From the NCBI RefSeq assembly GCF_019655435.1, contig NZ_BPFH01000001.1, positions 930,001 through 994,000 of the forward strand: DNA of 64,000 nt. Reading direction: 5' to 3'. A program made the translations under genes and the position numbers. The notes under the pieces are model-generated. The model worked only from the letters and a program-made list of their open reading frames with translations. It was not told the DNA's origin and made no database searches. Shown here in pieces: positions 25,333-33,966 of this stretch. Each line of letters opens with the position of its first letter. Within the stretch, counting starts at the first letter, position 1. The DNA is from Jannaschia pagri (GTDB taxonomy: Bacteria; Pseudomonadota; Alphaproteobacteria; Rhodobacterales; Rhodobacteraceae).

Positions 25333-26475
25333 TTAGCGCTCCAAGGCACCCACACCCGAGAAGCGGAAGGCTTCGGTCTGGAGCGCGTCCAGCTCTTCGG
25401 CGCTCATCTGATCGTGGGCGATCTGAATGCGGCCCAGGAAGACGAAGGGCAGTTCTTCGGCGCGGCCTTCCAGGTGATACTTGATGGCCTCGGCGGTCGC
25501 CGCGCCGACGTCGTCGCCCATGCGCATGGGCGTGGCGTCCAGCTCGCCGCGGCGGATGGCGTCCAGCTCCAGGCCGGTGCCGCCCCAACCGGTCGAGAAG
25601 ACCTCGCCCGCCTTATCGACGGCCAGCTGCGCCTCGACCGAGCCCATGGACATGGCGGTGTTGGCGTTGTGGATGACCTTGGCCTCCGGGTAGGCCTGCA
25701 GCATCAGCTGCGTGCCCTCGAACCCACCCTCGCGGGTGTATTCGCCATAGTGTTCGTAGGCGAGGTTCCAGTTGCCCTTTTCGTTCACGCAGTCGGCCCA
25801 ATCGCCCGACCGCTGGTTGTCGGTGATGCCTGGGATACCGCGGTTCATGGCGTAGGTGACGTCGGTGCCCAGACGTTCGACCATGTAGTCGCAGATGATC
25901 AGCGCACCGGCCGCCGATGAGAAGTCGAACCAATTGGCAGGCTGGTTTTCCAGGTACTTCAGCGGCGTGTGGAAGGCCCAGACGAAGGTCGTCAGATCCT
26001 CGTTCCCCGACAGCTTGTCGATGTTGTCGGCCTGGGTCGCCAGTTCCGACGGCCCAAAGATGACGAAGTCATAGAGGTCGGCGTCCTGCTCCACCTGGCT
26101 GGCGTAGGTGGCCTGCAGCGAGTGCTCCACTTGACGGCTGGCGAACTCGGTCGTCTCGAAGGGAATGCCCAGCTCTTCCAGACGCTTGGTCAGCGCCAGG
26201 TAGTTGCGCGCCCAGAAGTCCGAGGTATCGGCGGACGGGTAGATCAGGGCGATCTGTACCGGCTCCTCCAGGGTGCCGGAGAAGGGCACGGCGGCCTCCC
26301 CGGTCACGGCCTGCAGGGCTTCCAGCGTGCCGTCCACGTTCACCTGGCCCGGCACCCAGTAGTCGCGCTCGCCGTCGTCGGGAAGCGTCTTGAGCGGCAG
26401 GTGGCCGTCAGCGGCGGCAAGCCCGGCGGTCAGGGCCAAGGCACTGGCCGCCGTGATGATGGTCTTGATGGTCAT
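25333..26475 (-). CDS. Sugar ABC transporter periplasmic binding protein (FrcB-like)
   Basis: The 380-aa protein has signal peptide MTIKTIITAASALALTAGLAAA-DG and a Peripla_BP_4-type fold: VQIALIYPSADTSDFWARNY, DLYDFVIFGPSELATQADNI, VWAFHTPLKYL, AMNRGIPGITDNQRSGDW and VIHNANTAMSMGSVEAQLAV. It carries an N-terminal extension of about 40 residues before the first strand. It is first in translation distance from the permease (26514) but last in the operon, and is presumed to deliver substrate to the 26514/27639 permease-ATPase pair. Confidence 0.88.
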   Translation of the reverse strand: MTIKTIITAASALALTAGLAAADGHLPLKTLPDDGERDYWVPGQVNVDGTLEALQAVTGEAAVPFSGTLEEPVQIALIYPSADTSDFWARNYLALTKRLEELGIPFETTEFASRQVEHSLQATYASQVEQDADLYDFVIFGPSELATQADNIDKLSGNEDLTTFVWAFHTPLKYLENQPANWFDFSSAAGALIICDYMVERLGTDVTYAMNRGIPGITDNQRSGDWADCVNEKGNWNLAYEHYGEYTREGGFEGTQLMLQAYPEAKVIHNANTAMSMGSVEAQLAVDKAGEVFSTGWGGTGLELDAIRRGELDATPMRMGDDVGAATAEAIKYHLEGRAEELPFVFLGRIQIAHDQMSAEELDALQTEAFRFSGVGALER

Positions 26476-26513
26476 GGTTCGTTTCCTCCCTAGAACCGTT
26501 TCCTTGTTATGGG

Positions 26514-27635
26514 TCAGCCCGAGGCGCCCGGCGTCGTTGCGAAGAGCGCGCCGATAGCCAGTAGGGCAATGAGACCGCCGATGAGCAGGCCGCCCATGCG
26601 AATGGTCTTTTGCGTGTCGGGGTTGGCGAGGGCTTCGCGGAAGCTGCCCGCGCCATCACGGTCCTTCTTCTGCAGCCAGGCATAGGCCGCGACCGACAGG
26701 ATGATGACCGCGCCCGAGGCGACCGACTGCCAGAAGAACTCGATCCGCAGGGTGACCAGCGCGTTGATCATCATCGACAGCAGCAGGACACCGGCCAGCG
26801 AGCCGACGATGGACGGGCGCCCACCGAACAGGGACGTGCCGCCAACAACCACCGCCGCGATGACGTGCAGGTTGAAATAAGGCGCGCTGGTGGCCTGGAT
26901 GGCGTTCAGCTTGCCCATCAGCATGATGCCGGCCAGCGCCGCCATGGTGCCCATGAAGACATAGGCGTAGATCTTGTGGCGATCGACGCTGACGCCCGTC
27001 ATCTCGGAGGCTTCGGGGTTCGACCCGATCGCGATGGTGTAGCGGCCAAAATGCGTCCGGGTCAGCAGGAACCAGCCCAGCACGACGGTCAGCAGGCCGA
27101 TGACGACCGGTGTCGGCAGGAAGATCAGGCTCTGCCCGCGACCAACCTCGGTCACCAGTTCGGGGAAGCGTGCCAGCACCAGGCCCTTGGCCAACACCAG
27201 GGCAAAGCCGCGATAGACCAGGTCCATGGCCAGCGTGCCGATCAGATCGGGCACGTTCAGCCGCGTGATGATCAACCCATTGATAAACCCCATCAGCGCG
27301 CCCAGGATCAGGGCAATGCCCCCCGCGACCCAGGCCGAGAAGCCGTATTGTTTGATCAGGAAGGCCATGATGATCGCGGTCAGCGCCGCGACCGAGCCGA
27401 TGGACAGGTCAATACCCCGCTGCGTGATGACGAAGGTCATCGCCACGGCCATGGGCATATACAGCGCCGCATCGAGCAGGATTTGGTTCATGTTCGACAG
27501 GCGGAAGTACCGCGCAGGCTCGAACACGCCCATGAAGGCGGCAATCAGCACGATCATCACAAGGGGGCCAAGAACCCCCATGATCGGTTCCAGTTTCGCC
27601 AGCGGAGAGCGGGTGTCGGTGGTCATCATCGTCAT
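26514..27635 (-). CDS. Sugar ABC transporter permease (FrcC-like)
   Basis: The 373-aa CUT2 permease has the pattern MAVAMTFVITQRGIDLSIGSV and the cytoplasmic loop FGRYTIAIGSNPEASEMTGVSV. ATGs occur at 27635, 27629 and 27626. The AAAGG motif is too close to the first, so translation may begin at 27629. A C-terminal extra hydrophobic helix (GGLLIGGLIALLAIGALFA) extends it beyond RbsC length, as in FrcC-type permeases. It is spaced 3 nt from the ATPase stop. Confidence 0.9.
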   Translation of the reverse strand: MTMMTTDTRSPLAKLEPIMGVLGPLVMIVLIAAFMGVFEPARYFRLSNMNQILLDAALYMPMAVAMTFVITQRGIDLSIGSVAALTAIIMAFLIKQYGFSAWVAGGIALILGALMGFINGLIITRLNVPDLIGTLAMDLVYRGFALVLAKGLVLARFPELVTEVGRGQSLIFLPTPVVIGLLTVVLGWFLLTRTHFGRYTIAIGSNPEASEMTGVSVDRHKIYAYVFMGTMAALAGIMLMGKLNAIQATSAPYFNLHVIAAVVVGGTSLFGGRPSIVGSLAGVLLLSMMINALVTLRIEFFWQSVASGAVIILSVAAYAWLQKKDRDGAGSFREALANPDTQKTIRMGGLLIGGLIALLAIGALFATTPGASG

Positions 27636-27638
27636 CCT

Positions 27639-28400
27639 TTACGCCGCCGTCTTCGCGCCGGTGATCAGACCCAGCAGGTCCTCTGGCGTTACATCTTTGG
27701 TCATCACGACCCCCTCACAGCGTCCGCGCCGCTGCACATGCACGCGGTCGGAAATCTCGAACACGTCATCCAGCGCGTGGCTGATGACGATCACGGCCAG
27801 CCCCTGATCGCGGAGCGTCTTGATCAATTGCAGGGTGCGGGCCGTTTCCTGGGGCCCGAGTGCGGCGGTCGGCTCGTCCATCACCAGCACGCGCAGGTCG
27901 CTGTGACGCACGGCGCGGGCGATGGCGACGGCCTGGCGTTGGCCGCCCGACAGGCTTTCGGCGGCGACGTTCATGTCGCGCAGTTCGACGCCCAGGCGGG
28001 ATTTCAGCACCTCGGTCGCTTCTTGCAGCATCCGCTCATTGTCGAGGACTGGGATGCCGAAAATGTTCCGCGTCAGTTCGGAGCCGAGGAACAGGTTCTG
28101 GGCAGGCGTCAGGTGATCAGCCAGGGCCAGGTTTTGGTAGACGGCGTCGATCCCGTTGGCGATGGCCTCGGAATGGTCGGCCATGGCGAAGCGCTTGCCG
28201 TCGAGTTCGACGTGACCCTCGGTCGGCTGATAGACGCCCGTCAGGATCTTGATCAGCGTGGATTTGCCCGCGCCATTGTCCCCGACAATCGCCAGCACCT
28301 CGCCGGCATAGGCGTCCAGGTCGACGCCATTGAGCGCCACCACACCGCCAAATCGTTTCGTGATGCCCCGCATGGAGATCACGGGCTGCTGCCCCGTCAT
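27639..28400 (-). CDS. Sugar ABC transporter ATP-binding protein, single-domain (FrcA-like)
   Basis: This 253-aa ATPase has one nucleotide-binding domain: Walker A GDNGAGKST, signature LSGGQRQAVAIARA, Walker B VLVMDEPTAAL. The single domain, rather than the fused pair of RbsA, is typical of the FrcA fructose-type systems. The start is ATG 28400 after a GGGAGG site; in-frame upstream codons would run through the operator sites. First gene of the operon. Confidence 0.9.
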   Translation of the reverse strand: MTGQQPVISMRGITKRFGGVVALNGVDLDAYAGEVLAIVGDNGAGKSTLIKILTGVYQPTEGHVELDGKRFAMADHSEAIANGIDAVYQNLALADHLTPAQNLFLGSELTRNIFGIPVLDNERMLQEATEVLKSRLGVELRDMNVAAESLSGGQRQAVAIARAVRHSDLRVLVMDEPTAALGPQETARTLQLIKTLRDQGLAVIVISHALDDVFEISDRVHVQRRGRCEGVVMTKDVTPEDLLGLITGAKTAA

Positions 28401-28452
28401 CGCGTATCCTCCCATGTAATCCGTGCGTCGAGCCTCCCAGCTCGCACGAATG

Positions 28453-28464
28453 GTATCGTTATCA
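28453..28464. promoter_or_regulatory. Operator-like site (GNTANCGNTANC) upstream of FrcA-like gene
   Basis: GGTATCGTTATC, 53 nt upstream of the ATPase start and 10 bp from a second, perfect site. The tandem arrangement fits cooperative or dual repression of the importer operon. Confidence 0.5.
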
Positions 28465-28473
28465 CCGAGGATA

Positions 28474-28485
28474 GTTACCGGTAAC
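28474..28485. promoter_or_regulatory. Operator palindrome GTTACCGGTAAC
   Basis: Perfect 12-bp palindrome 74 nt upstream of the FrcA-like start. The identical 12-mer occurs at 31366-31377 upstream of the other sugar importer, linking the two operons to one regulator. Confidence 0.7.
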
Positions 28486-28559
28486 GTAATGTCCAGAGGA
28501 TTTCGCAATAAAAATGCGCGCCCGAGGGCGCGCACGAAAAGATCAGTCTTTCAGGGGAT

Positions 28560-28892
28560 TTATGCGACCCACTCGCGGGCTTCGGTCACATGGTGGTGGA
28601 TGCGACCGTCGAAAAACTCGGCCACGATCTCACCCGTCACGTCCCGTGATTCCGCCCGGAAGGGGCTGGCCAGGGCGCTCTCCATACCCGCGACATCGGC
28701 ATAGGTTATGGCCAGAATCAGCGGAAACTCCGGCGCGCCTTCGTCGCGGTCTTCGCTGAACATGACGCGCACATCGGTGTTGCCGGGGAACTGCCGCCAG
28801 AGGGGCACAAGACGCTCCAACACGGCGGCGCGGAAGGCTTCGGTCTTGCCGTCTTTGACGCTGCCTTCAAACAGGGCGTAGCGGGTGATCAT
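28560..28892 (-). CDS. Small dimeric alpha/beta-barrel (EthD/Dabb-like) protein
   Basis: The 110-aa product (MITRYALFEGSVKDGKTEAF, then LWRQFPGNTDVRVMFSEDRD, FPLILAITYADVAGMESALA) has the beta-alpha-beta layout and length of the ferredoxin-like dimeric barrel group that includes EthD and stress-responsive A/B-barrel proteins. It overlaps the upstream dehydrogenase by ATGA and is probably an accessory enzyme, such as an isomerase or lactone-handling protein, in the same pathway. The reaction is unknown. Confidence 0.65.
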   Translation of the reverse strand: MITRYALFEGSVKDGKTEAFRAAVLERLVPLWRQFPGNTDVRVMFSEDRDEGAPEFPLILAITYADVAGMESALASPFRAESRDVTGEIVAEFFDGRIHHHVTEAREWVA

Positions 28893-29776
28893 TGGAAGTG
28901 CTCCTTGTTGGGTCCTTTGAAGAATTCCATCAGCGCGGCCTGGTCTTCGCCGCCCAGACCGGCGGCGGTCAGCATGCGGTGCACCTCGGCCGCCAGAGCC
29001 GTCAGCGGCATGGAGGTATGGGTCCGGCGCGCCAGATCCTGGGCGCCGTTCAGGTCCTTGACCATGTTGTCGATGCGGCCCGTGCGCCGATAATCCTTGG
29101 TGGCAAAGCGTGGCATGTATTCCTGCAGGATCGCACTGTCGGCGCGCCCCCCTTTGAGCGCGGTGGGGATCTTCTCGGCATCAACGCCTGCGTCCAGGGC
29201 CAGCTGCGTTGCCTCGGCCACGGCCATGAAGTTCAACCCGCAGAGGACCTGATTGATCAGCTTCGTCGTCTGCCCCGCGCCCACGTCGCCCATGCGGGTG
29301 ATGTTACTCGCCACATGTGAGAGGACGGTCTTGGCGTCCTCCACATCGGCCTCGGCGCCCCCACACATCAGGGTGAGTTCCCCGATCAGCGCCTTGGGTG
29401 CCCCGCCCGACAGGGGCGAGTCGACCCAGCGGAGTCCCTTCTCGGCGGCCTGCGCGGCCAGATCCTTCGTGGCGTCCGGGTCGATTGAGGACATGTCGAT
29501 GATCAACGTGCCGGGCGCCGCACCCTCGGCCACGCCACCGGGGCCGAAGACCGCGCGTTCGACGATGCCCGGGCTGTTGAGGCTGGTGATGACATTGGGA
29601 CTGGCCGCGCCCGCAGCGGCCCCACTTTCGGCGGCGGTGGCCCCTTCGGCGACCAGGGCGGCGACCTTGTCCGCGTCCAGGTCGAACACGGTCAGCGCTT
29701 GCCCCGTCTGCGCCAGACGCGTCCCGATGGCCCCGCCCATGGCCCCGGCCCCGATCAGGGAAACTGTTACGGTCAT
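28889..29776 (-). CDS. 3-hydroxyisobutyrate / 2-hydroxy-3-oxopropionate reductase-family dehydrogenase
   Basis: The 295-aa beta-hydroxyacid dehydrogenase has the N-terminal Rossmann motif SLIGAGAMGGAIGTRLAQTG, the substrate-binding SPLSGGAPKALIGEL segment and the catalytic Lys region GAGQTTKLINQVL. Family members oxidise or reduce short hydroxyacids such as tartronate semialdehyde or 3-hydroxyisobutyrate. The start is ATG 29776, just downstream of an operator-like site at 29817. With the EthD-like gene it forms a two-gene operon, probably for catabolism of a sugar acid imported by the neighbouring transporters. Confidence 0.85.
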   Translation of the reverse strand: MTVTVSLIGAGAMGGAIGTRLAQTGQALTVFDLDADKVAALVAEGATAAESGAAAGAASPNVITSLNSPGIVERAVFGPGGVAEGAAPGTLIIDMSSIDPDATKDLAAQAAEKGLRWVDSPLSGGAPKALIGELTLMCGGAEADVEDAKTVLSHVASNITRMGDVGAGQTTKLINQVLCGLNFMAVAEATQLALDAGVDAEKIPTALKGGRADSAILQEYMPRFATKDYRRTGRIDNMVKDLNGAQDLARRTHTSMPLTALAAEVHRMLTAAGLGGEDQAALMEFFKGPNKEHFQ

Positions 29777-29816
29777 CGCGGACCCCTCCTCCTTGTCAGC
29801 AGTTGGGACCGTTGAT

Positions 29817-29828
29817 GTTACCGATAAC
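29817..29828. promoter_or_regulatory. Operator-like site GTTACCGATAAC upstream of the hydroxyacid dehydrogenase
   Basis: Near-palindromic 12-mer inside TGTTACCGATAACA, 41 nt upstream of ATG 29776 and just after the stop of the GlcG-like gene. One base differs from the perfect sites at 28474 and 31366. Confidence 0.6.
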
Positions 29829-29836
29829 AAATAATG

Positions 29837-30244
29837 TCAAGCAGAGAGCGCCGCCAAGGCTGCCTTCGCCACCGCGATGTCCTGATCGCCTGAGCCGGAG
29901 CCGATGCCGATGCCGCCAATGACCGCGCCATCCACGACAATGGGCAAGCCGCCGGGCAAGCCGGTCACCGCCCCACCGGTTGCCAGGCCGATCCCGGTGC
30001 GCACCGCTTCGGGGATGTTTACTGTCTCAGCCCCGATGCTGGCCGCCGTCTGCGCCTTGGCGCGCGCGGAGTTGATGCTGAGCGGTTTGGACCCGGTCAT
30101 GCGGAACTCTACGAGCGGCACGCAGGAGGCATCGACGATGACGATGCACTGGGGTTGGCCCATCCGTACGGCCTCGGCCACGGCGGCGGCCAACATGGCC
30201 ATGGCGCCCGTATGGGTCAGCATCGGGGTTTGGGTGACATGCAT
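29837..30244 (-). CDS. GlcG/HbpS-family (DUF336) protein
   Basis: The 135-aa protein shows the family pattern CIVIVDASCVPLVEFRMTGS, then SARAKAQTAAS, GGAVTGLPGGLPIVVDGAVI and a GGIGIGSGSGDQDIAVAKAA tail. HbpS binds haem, and GlcG is found with glycolate genes; the family is often beside sugar-acid or alcohol catabolic genes. It is followed by an operator-like site and the dehydrogenase operon, and preceded by a LacI gene 9 nt upstream. Precise function unknown. Confidence 0.8.
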   Translation of the reverse strand: MHVTQTPMLTHTGAMAMLAAAVAEAVRMGQPQCIVIVDASCVPLVEFRMTGSKPLSINSARAKAQTAASIGAETVNIPEAVRTGIGLATGGAVTGLPGGLPIVVDGAVIGGIGIGSGSGDQDIAVAKAALAALSA

Positions 30245-30253
30245 GGGAAACCT

Positions 30254-31261
30254 CTAGATGGTGGAGCCTGGAACCAGCCGCGTCTGCACGACGGTCACAT
30301 CTTGAACGGGGGCATCGCGAAGGCGGGACACCAGGGCTTCGGCGGCCACTTTGCCCAGCCGGGTGGTCGGCACCATGGTGGTCGTCAGACGGCGCGGCAG
30401 GATCGACGCCGCCTCCATCCCGCCCCAGCCAGCGATCCCGATATCATCGGGCACACGGATACCGCGTGCGGTCAGATAGGCCTGTCCGCCAATCGCCATC
30501 TCGTCGTCTTGGTAGTAAATCGCATCCAGCTTAGGCGCACGGGCCAGCAGCATCTCGGTCGCGTAGTAGCCCGAGTAGAAACCAGGTCGGTCGGTCAAAC
30601 GCTCTTCGGCGAAGACGGACAGTCCGGCCTCATCCAAGCCCTTGCGGAAGCCATTGAGACGCACCGCCCCCATAGTCTGCCGCTCGGCCAGGCCACCGAT
30701 ATAGCCTATGCGCTGCCGCCCCGCGTTGGCAATGGTGCGCGCCATCTCCCAGCCGTTGTCGTAGTGAGAGAACCCCACCGACAGGTCGATCGGCGCGGTG
30801 CGCAGGTCCCACATCTCCAGCACGGGGACGGACATATCGCGCAGGGTCGACAGGGTGCGGGCGGAGTGCTCCCGACTTGTCAGCACGACCGCGGCGGGCT
30901 TCCACGCAGCCAGCGCGCGGATCCAGGCCTCCTCTTCCGAGGGCAGATGGTCATGCGCGCCGATCATGGTGTCATAGCCTAAGCGGGCGAGCGTAGCGTT
31001 AAGTGACTCCAGCACCGACCCGAACAGGGCCGAGTTCAGACGTGGCACGCAGACACCCACCAACGTCGAAGTACCCGACCGCCCAAAGGCCGCCGCCAGA
31101 CGATTCGGAACGTAGCCCAGGGCATCCGCCGCCTCGCGCACCTTGGCCTCGGTTTCCGCAGAAAACCCACCCCCGCCGCGCAGCACACGGCTGACGGTCA
31201 TCTTGCTGACACCCACACGGTCCGCGATGGCCTGGAGGCCGGGGTTCGGTCGTTTTGCCAT
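30254..31261 (-). CDS. LacI-family transcriptional regulator
   Basis: The 335-aa repressor has helix-turn-helix LQAIADRVGVSKMTVSRVLR (9-28), hinge NRLAAAFGRSGTSTLVGV and sensor core (GSVLESLNATLARLGYDTMI, MWDLRTAPIDLSVGFSHYDN, SGYYATEMLLARAP). It is divergent from the importer at 31410-35067 and codirectional with the GlcG-like and dehydrogenase genes. Two GNTANCGNTANC sites lie in the intergenic region, making this a strong candidate for the regulator of the whole 24-35 kb regulon. Confidence 0.9.
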   Translation of the reverse strand: MAKRPNPGLQAIADRVGVSKMTVSRVLRGGGGFSAETEAKVREAADALGYVPNRLAAAFGRSGTSTLVGVCVPRLNSALFGSVLESLNATLARLGYDTMIGAHDHLPSEEEAWIRALAAWKPAAVVLTSREHSARTLSTLRDMSVPVLEMWDLRTAPIDLSVGFSHYDNGWEMARTIANAGRQRIGYIGGLAERQTMGAVRLNGFRKGLDEAGLSVFAEERLTDRPGFYSGYYATEMLLARAPKLDAIYYQDDEMAIGGQAYLTARGIRVPDDIGIAGWGGMEAASILPRRLTTTMVPTTRLGKVAAEALVSRLRDAPVQDVTVVQTRLVPGSTI

Positions 31262-31308
31262 ATCCTCAGGGATGTAGCGCGTCGGAAACCGCCTGTCTTC
31301 CCCAAATT

Positions 31309-31320
31309 GTTATCGGTATC
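31309..31320. promoter_or_regulatory. Operator-like site GTTATCGGTATC in the divergent promoter
   Basis: It lies 48 nt upstream of the lacI start at 31261. It matches the GNTANCGNTANC pattern with weaker symmetry and could serve autoregulation. Confidence 0.5.
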
Positions 31321-31365
31321 TTTTCTAGCTTGACAGAGTTCCGATCCAGTCCAATGCTACGTCAC

Positions 31366-31377
31366 GTTACCGGTAAC
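31366..31377. promoter_or_regulatory. Operator palindrome GTTACCGGTAAC upstream of sugar importer
   Basis: Perfect palindrome ending 32 nt before the ATPase ATG at 31410, where a bound repressor would block initiation. Identical to 28474-28485. Confidence 0.7.
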
Positions 31378-31409
31378 CCATGCCGCTGGTGACCCAGGGA
31401 GGAGGGCGC

Positions 31410-32906
31410 ATGACCACACAGGACGGCCTATTTTTCGATTCGGTCGAAAAGACATTCGGGGGCACGCACGCCCTGCGCGGTGTCTCGCTGCACATCAATC
31501 GGGGCGAGATCGTCGCCCTGTTGGGTGAGAACGGCGCAGGCAAATCGACCCTCATCAAAACGCTGGGTGGTATCCATACGCCCGACACTGGGGACGTTCT
31601 GGTGGACGGGGTTCCCTATCGCCATGTGTCGGGCCAATCCTCGGTCCGACAGGCTGTGGCCTTCATTCACCAGGACCTGGGTCTGATCGAGTGGATGTCC
31701 GTCGCAGAGAATATCGCCATGGCGGTTGGCTACCCTAAGAAGATGGGCCGCATCGACTGGCCCGCGACCGAAGACCTGGCGCGCCGCGCCCTGGCCCATG
31801 TGGATGCGGAGTTTGAGCCGACCGCCCGCGTGTCATCGCTCACTCGCACGGAAAAGAGCCTTGTGGCCATCGCCCGCGCCCTGGCCGTGGACTGCGATTT
31901 CCTGGTGCTGGACGAACCAACAGCTTCCCTGCCCGCCGATGAAGTAGAACGCCTGTTTGCGGCGCTCCGCCCGCTCAAGGACAAGGGCGTGGGCATGATC
32001 TACGTCAGCCACCGCTTGGACGAAGTCTTCCAGATCTCTGACCGGGTTGCGGTGCTTCGTGACGGGAAAATGGTTGGGATGCGCGACATCGACCACACCA
32101 ACCCCGAGGAATTGGTGAGCCTGATCGTTGGGCGCAAAGCGCGCGAGATTGCCCGCCCCGAGGTGCAGGAGGGCGCGGCCCTGCTGACAGCGACGGCCCT
32201 GCGGACGGCAAACGCCGGCCCCATCGACCTGGAGATCAAGCGCGGTGAGATGATCGGTCTCGTCGGTCTGCGCGGTGCGGGGCACGAGGACATCGGGCGC
32301 GCGCTCTATGGGCTGGAGGCGCATGAGGGCGAAGTGCTGCTGGACGGCAATGCGCCGGACCTGTCGTCACCACGCGCTGCCATGGGCTCGGGCATCGGGT
32401 TTGTCGCCCGCGACCGCGTGGTCGAAAGCATCGCGCCCGCGCTGACCATCCGGGAAAATGCCTTCCTCAATCCGGCGGCCACGGGGCGCCCCATGATGTC
32501 CATGACCTCGGTCGCGACCGAGGATGCCATGGCGCGTGACCTGGGCGAGAAGGTCGGCCTCTCGCCAAACGACCCGACCTTGGCCATCGAGGCCCTGTCC
32601 GGGGGTAACCAGCAAAAGGTCGTCGTCGGACGTTGGCTCGACACCGGGCGCCGCCTGCTGATCGCCGAAGATCCGACGGCGGGCGTCGATGTCGGTGCCA
32701 AGGCCGAAATCTATCATCTACTGTTCGAGGCGTTGGCCTCGGGCATGGGCGTCCTCGTCGTCTCCACCGATTTCGAGGAAATCGCCAACATCTGTCACCG
32801 TGCCGTGGTCTTCAGCCGCGGGCGCGTCGTGGGTGAGCTTTCTGGTGTCACCCTCTCCACCGAAACCCTGATCCAGGCCGCCTCGGCCGGTGACGAAGCC
32901 GCTTGA
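31410..32906 (+). CDS. CUT2 sugar ABC transporter, two-domain ATP-binding protein
   Basis: The 498-aa fused ATPase has Walker A GENGAGKST and Walker B FLVLDEPTASLPADE in the first domain; the second has GLRGAGHED at the Walker A position, LSGGNQQKVVVGRWL signature and LLIAEDPTAGVDVG at Walker B, with an Asp-Pro where Glu-Pro is usual. The start ATG 31410 follows a GGAGGG site. First gene of a three-gene importer operon (ATPase, permease, binding protein), divergent from lacI. Confidence 0.92.
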   Translation: MTTQDGLFFDSVEKTFGGTHALRGVSLHINRGEIVALLGENGAGKSTLIKTLGGIHTPDTGDVLVDGVPYRHVSGQSSVRQAVAFIHQDLGLIEWMSVAENIAMAVGYPKKMGRIDWPATEDLARRALAHVDAEFEPTARVSSLTRTEKSLVAIARALAVDCDFLVLDEPTASLPADEVERLFAALRPLKDKGVGMIYVSHRLDEVFQISDRVAVLRDGKMVGMRDIDHTNPEELVSLIVGRKAREIARPEVQEGAALLTATALRTANAGPIDLEIKRGEMIGLVGLRGAGHEDIGRALYGLEAHEGEVLLDGNAPDLSSPRAAMGSGIGFVARDRVVESIAPALTIRENAFLNPAATGRPMMSMTSVATEDAMARDLGEKVGLSPNDPTLAIEALSGGNQQKVVVGRWLDTGRRLLIAEDPTAGVDVGAKAEIYHLLFEALASGMGVLVVSTDFEEIANICHRAVVFSRGRVVGELSGVTLSTETLIQAASAGDEAA

Positions 32907-32918
32907 GGACCTTGCCCC

Positions 32919-33938
32919 ATGAATTCCGTTGAATCCGACGCGCTGGAACCCACCCGCGATGAGTTGGCCCGCATGGGCCTGGCCGACAAACTGATCCGAT
33001 TGGCCCCAGTCTATGGGCTGGTGATCCTGACGGCGCTGCTGATCGTGCTGTTCTCGATCCTACTGCCGAACACCTTCCCGACGCTTTTGAACCTGCGGGC
33101 GATCATCGCCGATAAGTCGATCATCGCCTTGCTGGCCCTGGCGGCAATGATCCCCATGGTCGCTGGGCGCATCGACCTGACCGTGGGCTATGGGATCGCG
33201 CTCTGGCACATCCTCGCGATTTCCCTGCAAACCATGTACGGCCTGCCTTGGCCCGTCGCCGTGGGGATCGTGCTGATCCTGGGGGCCGTCACCGGCGTCT
33301 TCAACGGCTTCCTTGTGGAGGTCGCCAAGATCGACGCCTTCATCGCGACGCTGGGCACGGGCACTGTCCTTTATGCGCTTGCGTTGTGGCACACGGGCGG
33401 GCGGCAGATGGTCGGCGTCCTGCCCGAGGGGTTCTTTGACCTGACGGGGTTTGCCTTTGGGCTGCCGGTGACCGGGTTCTACGTCCTGGCGATTACCATC
33501 GTGATGTGGCTGATCCTCGAATACACACCCGTTGGCCGGTACCTTTACGCCATTGGCGCGAACCCCAAGGCGGCGCAGCTGAACGGGATCCCGACGCGTA
33601 AATATGTGGTGGGGGCCTTCGTGACCTCTGGGACGCTGACGGCGCTGGCCGGTGTCCTGCTGGCGTCGAAACTGCGGATTGGCCAGGCCTCCGTCGGGCT
33701 CGAATACCTGCTGCCCGCGCTGGTGGGGGCCTTCCTCGGCTCGACCACGATCAAACCGGGCCGCGTCAATGTCTGGGGCACGATCACCGGTGTGGTCATC
33801 CTGGCCGTGGGCATCTCCGGCATCCAGCAATTCGGCGGCTCCTTCTGGGTAGAGCCCCTGTTCAACGGCATGACCCTGCTGATCGCCATCGGCATCGCAG
33901 GCTATGCGCAGCGCAAAAAAGGTGCTGCGCGCAAGTAA
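32919..33938 (+). CDS. CUT2 sugar ABC transporter permease
   Basis: The 339-aa permease has a ~30-residue cytoplasmic N-terminus and then about ten hydrophobic segments, with IPMVAGRIDLTVGYGIALWH at the CUT2 'GGIDLSVG' position and GRYLYAIGANPKAAQLNGIPT in the coupling loop. 12 nt from the ATPase stop. Confidence 0.9.
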   Translation: MNSVESDALEPTRDELARMGLADKLIRLAPVYGLVILTALLIVLFSILLPNTFPTLLNLRAIIADKSIIALLALAAMIPMVAGRIDLTVGYGIALWHILAISLQTMYGLPWPVAVGIVLILGAVTGVFNGFLVEVAKIDAFIATLGTGTVLYALALWHTGGRQMVGVLPEGFFDLTGFAFGLPVTGFYVLAITIVMWLILEYTPVGRYLYAIGANPKAAQLNGIPTRKYVVGAFVTSGTLTALAGVLLASKLRIGQASVGLEYLLPALVGAFLGSTTIKPGRVNVWGTITGVVILAVGISGIQQFGGSFWVEPLFNGMTLLIAIGIAGYAQRKKGAARK

Positions 33939-33966
33939 CCATCAGCATTCCATGGGAGGAACAACT

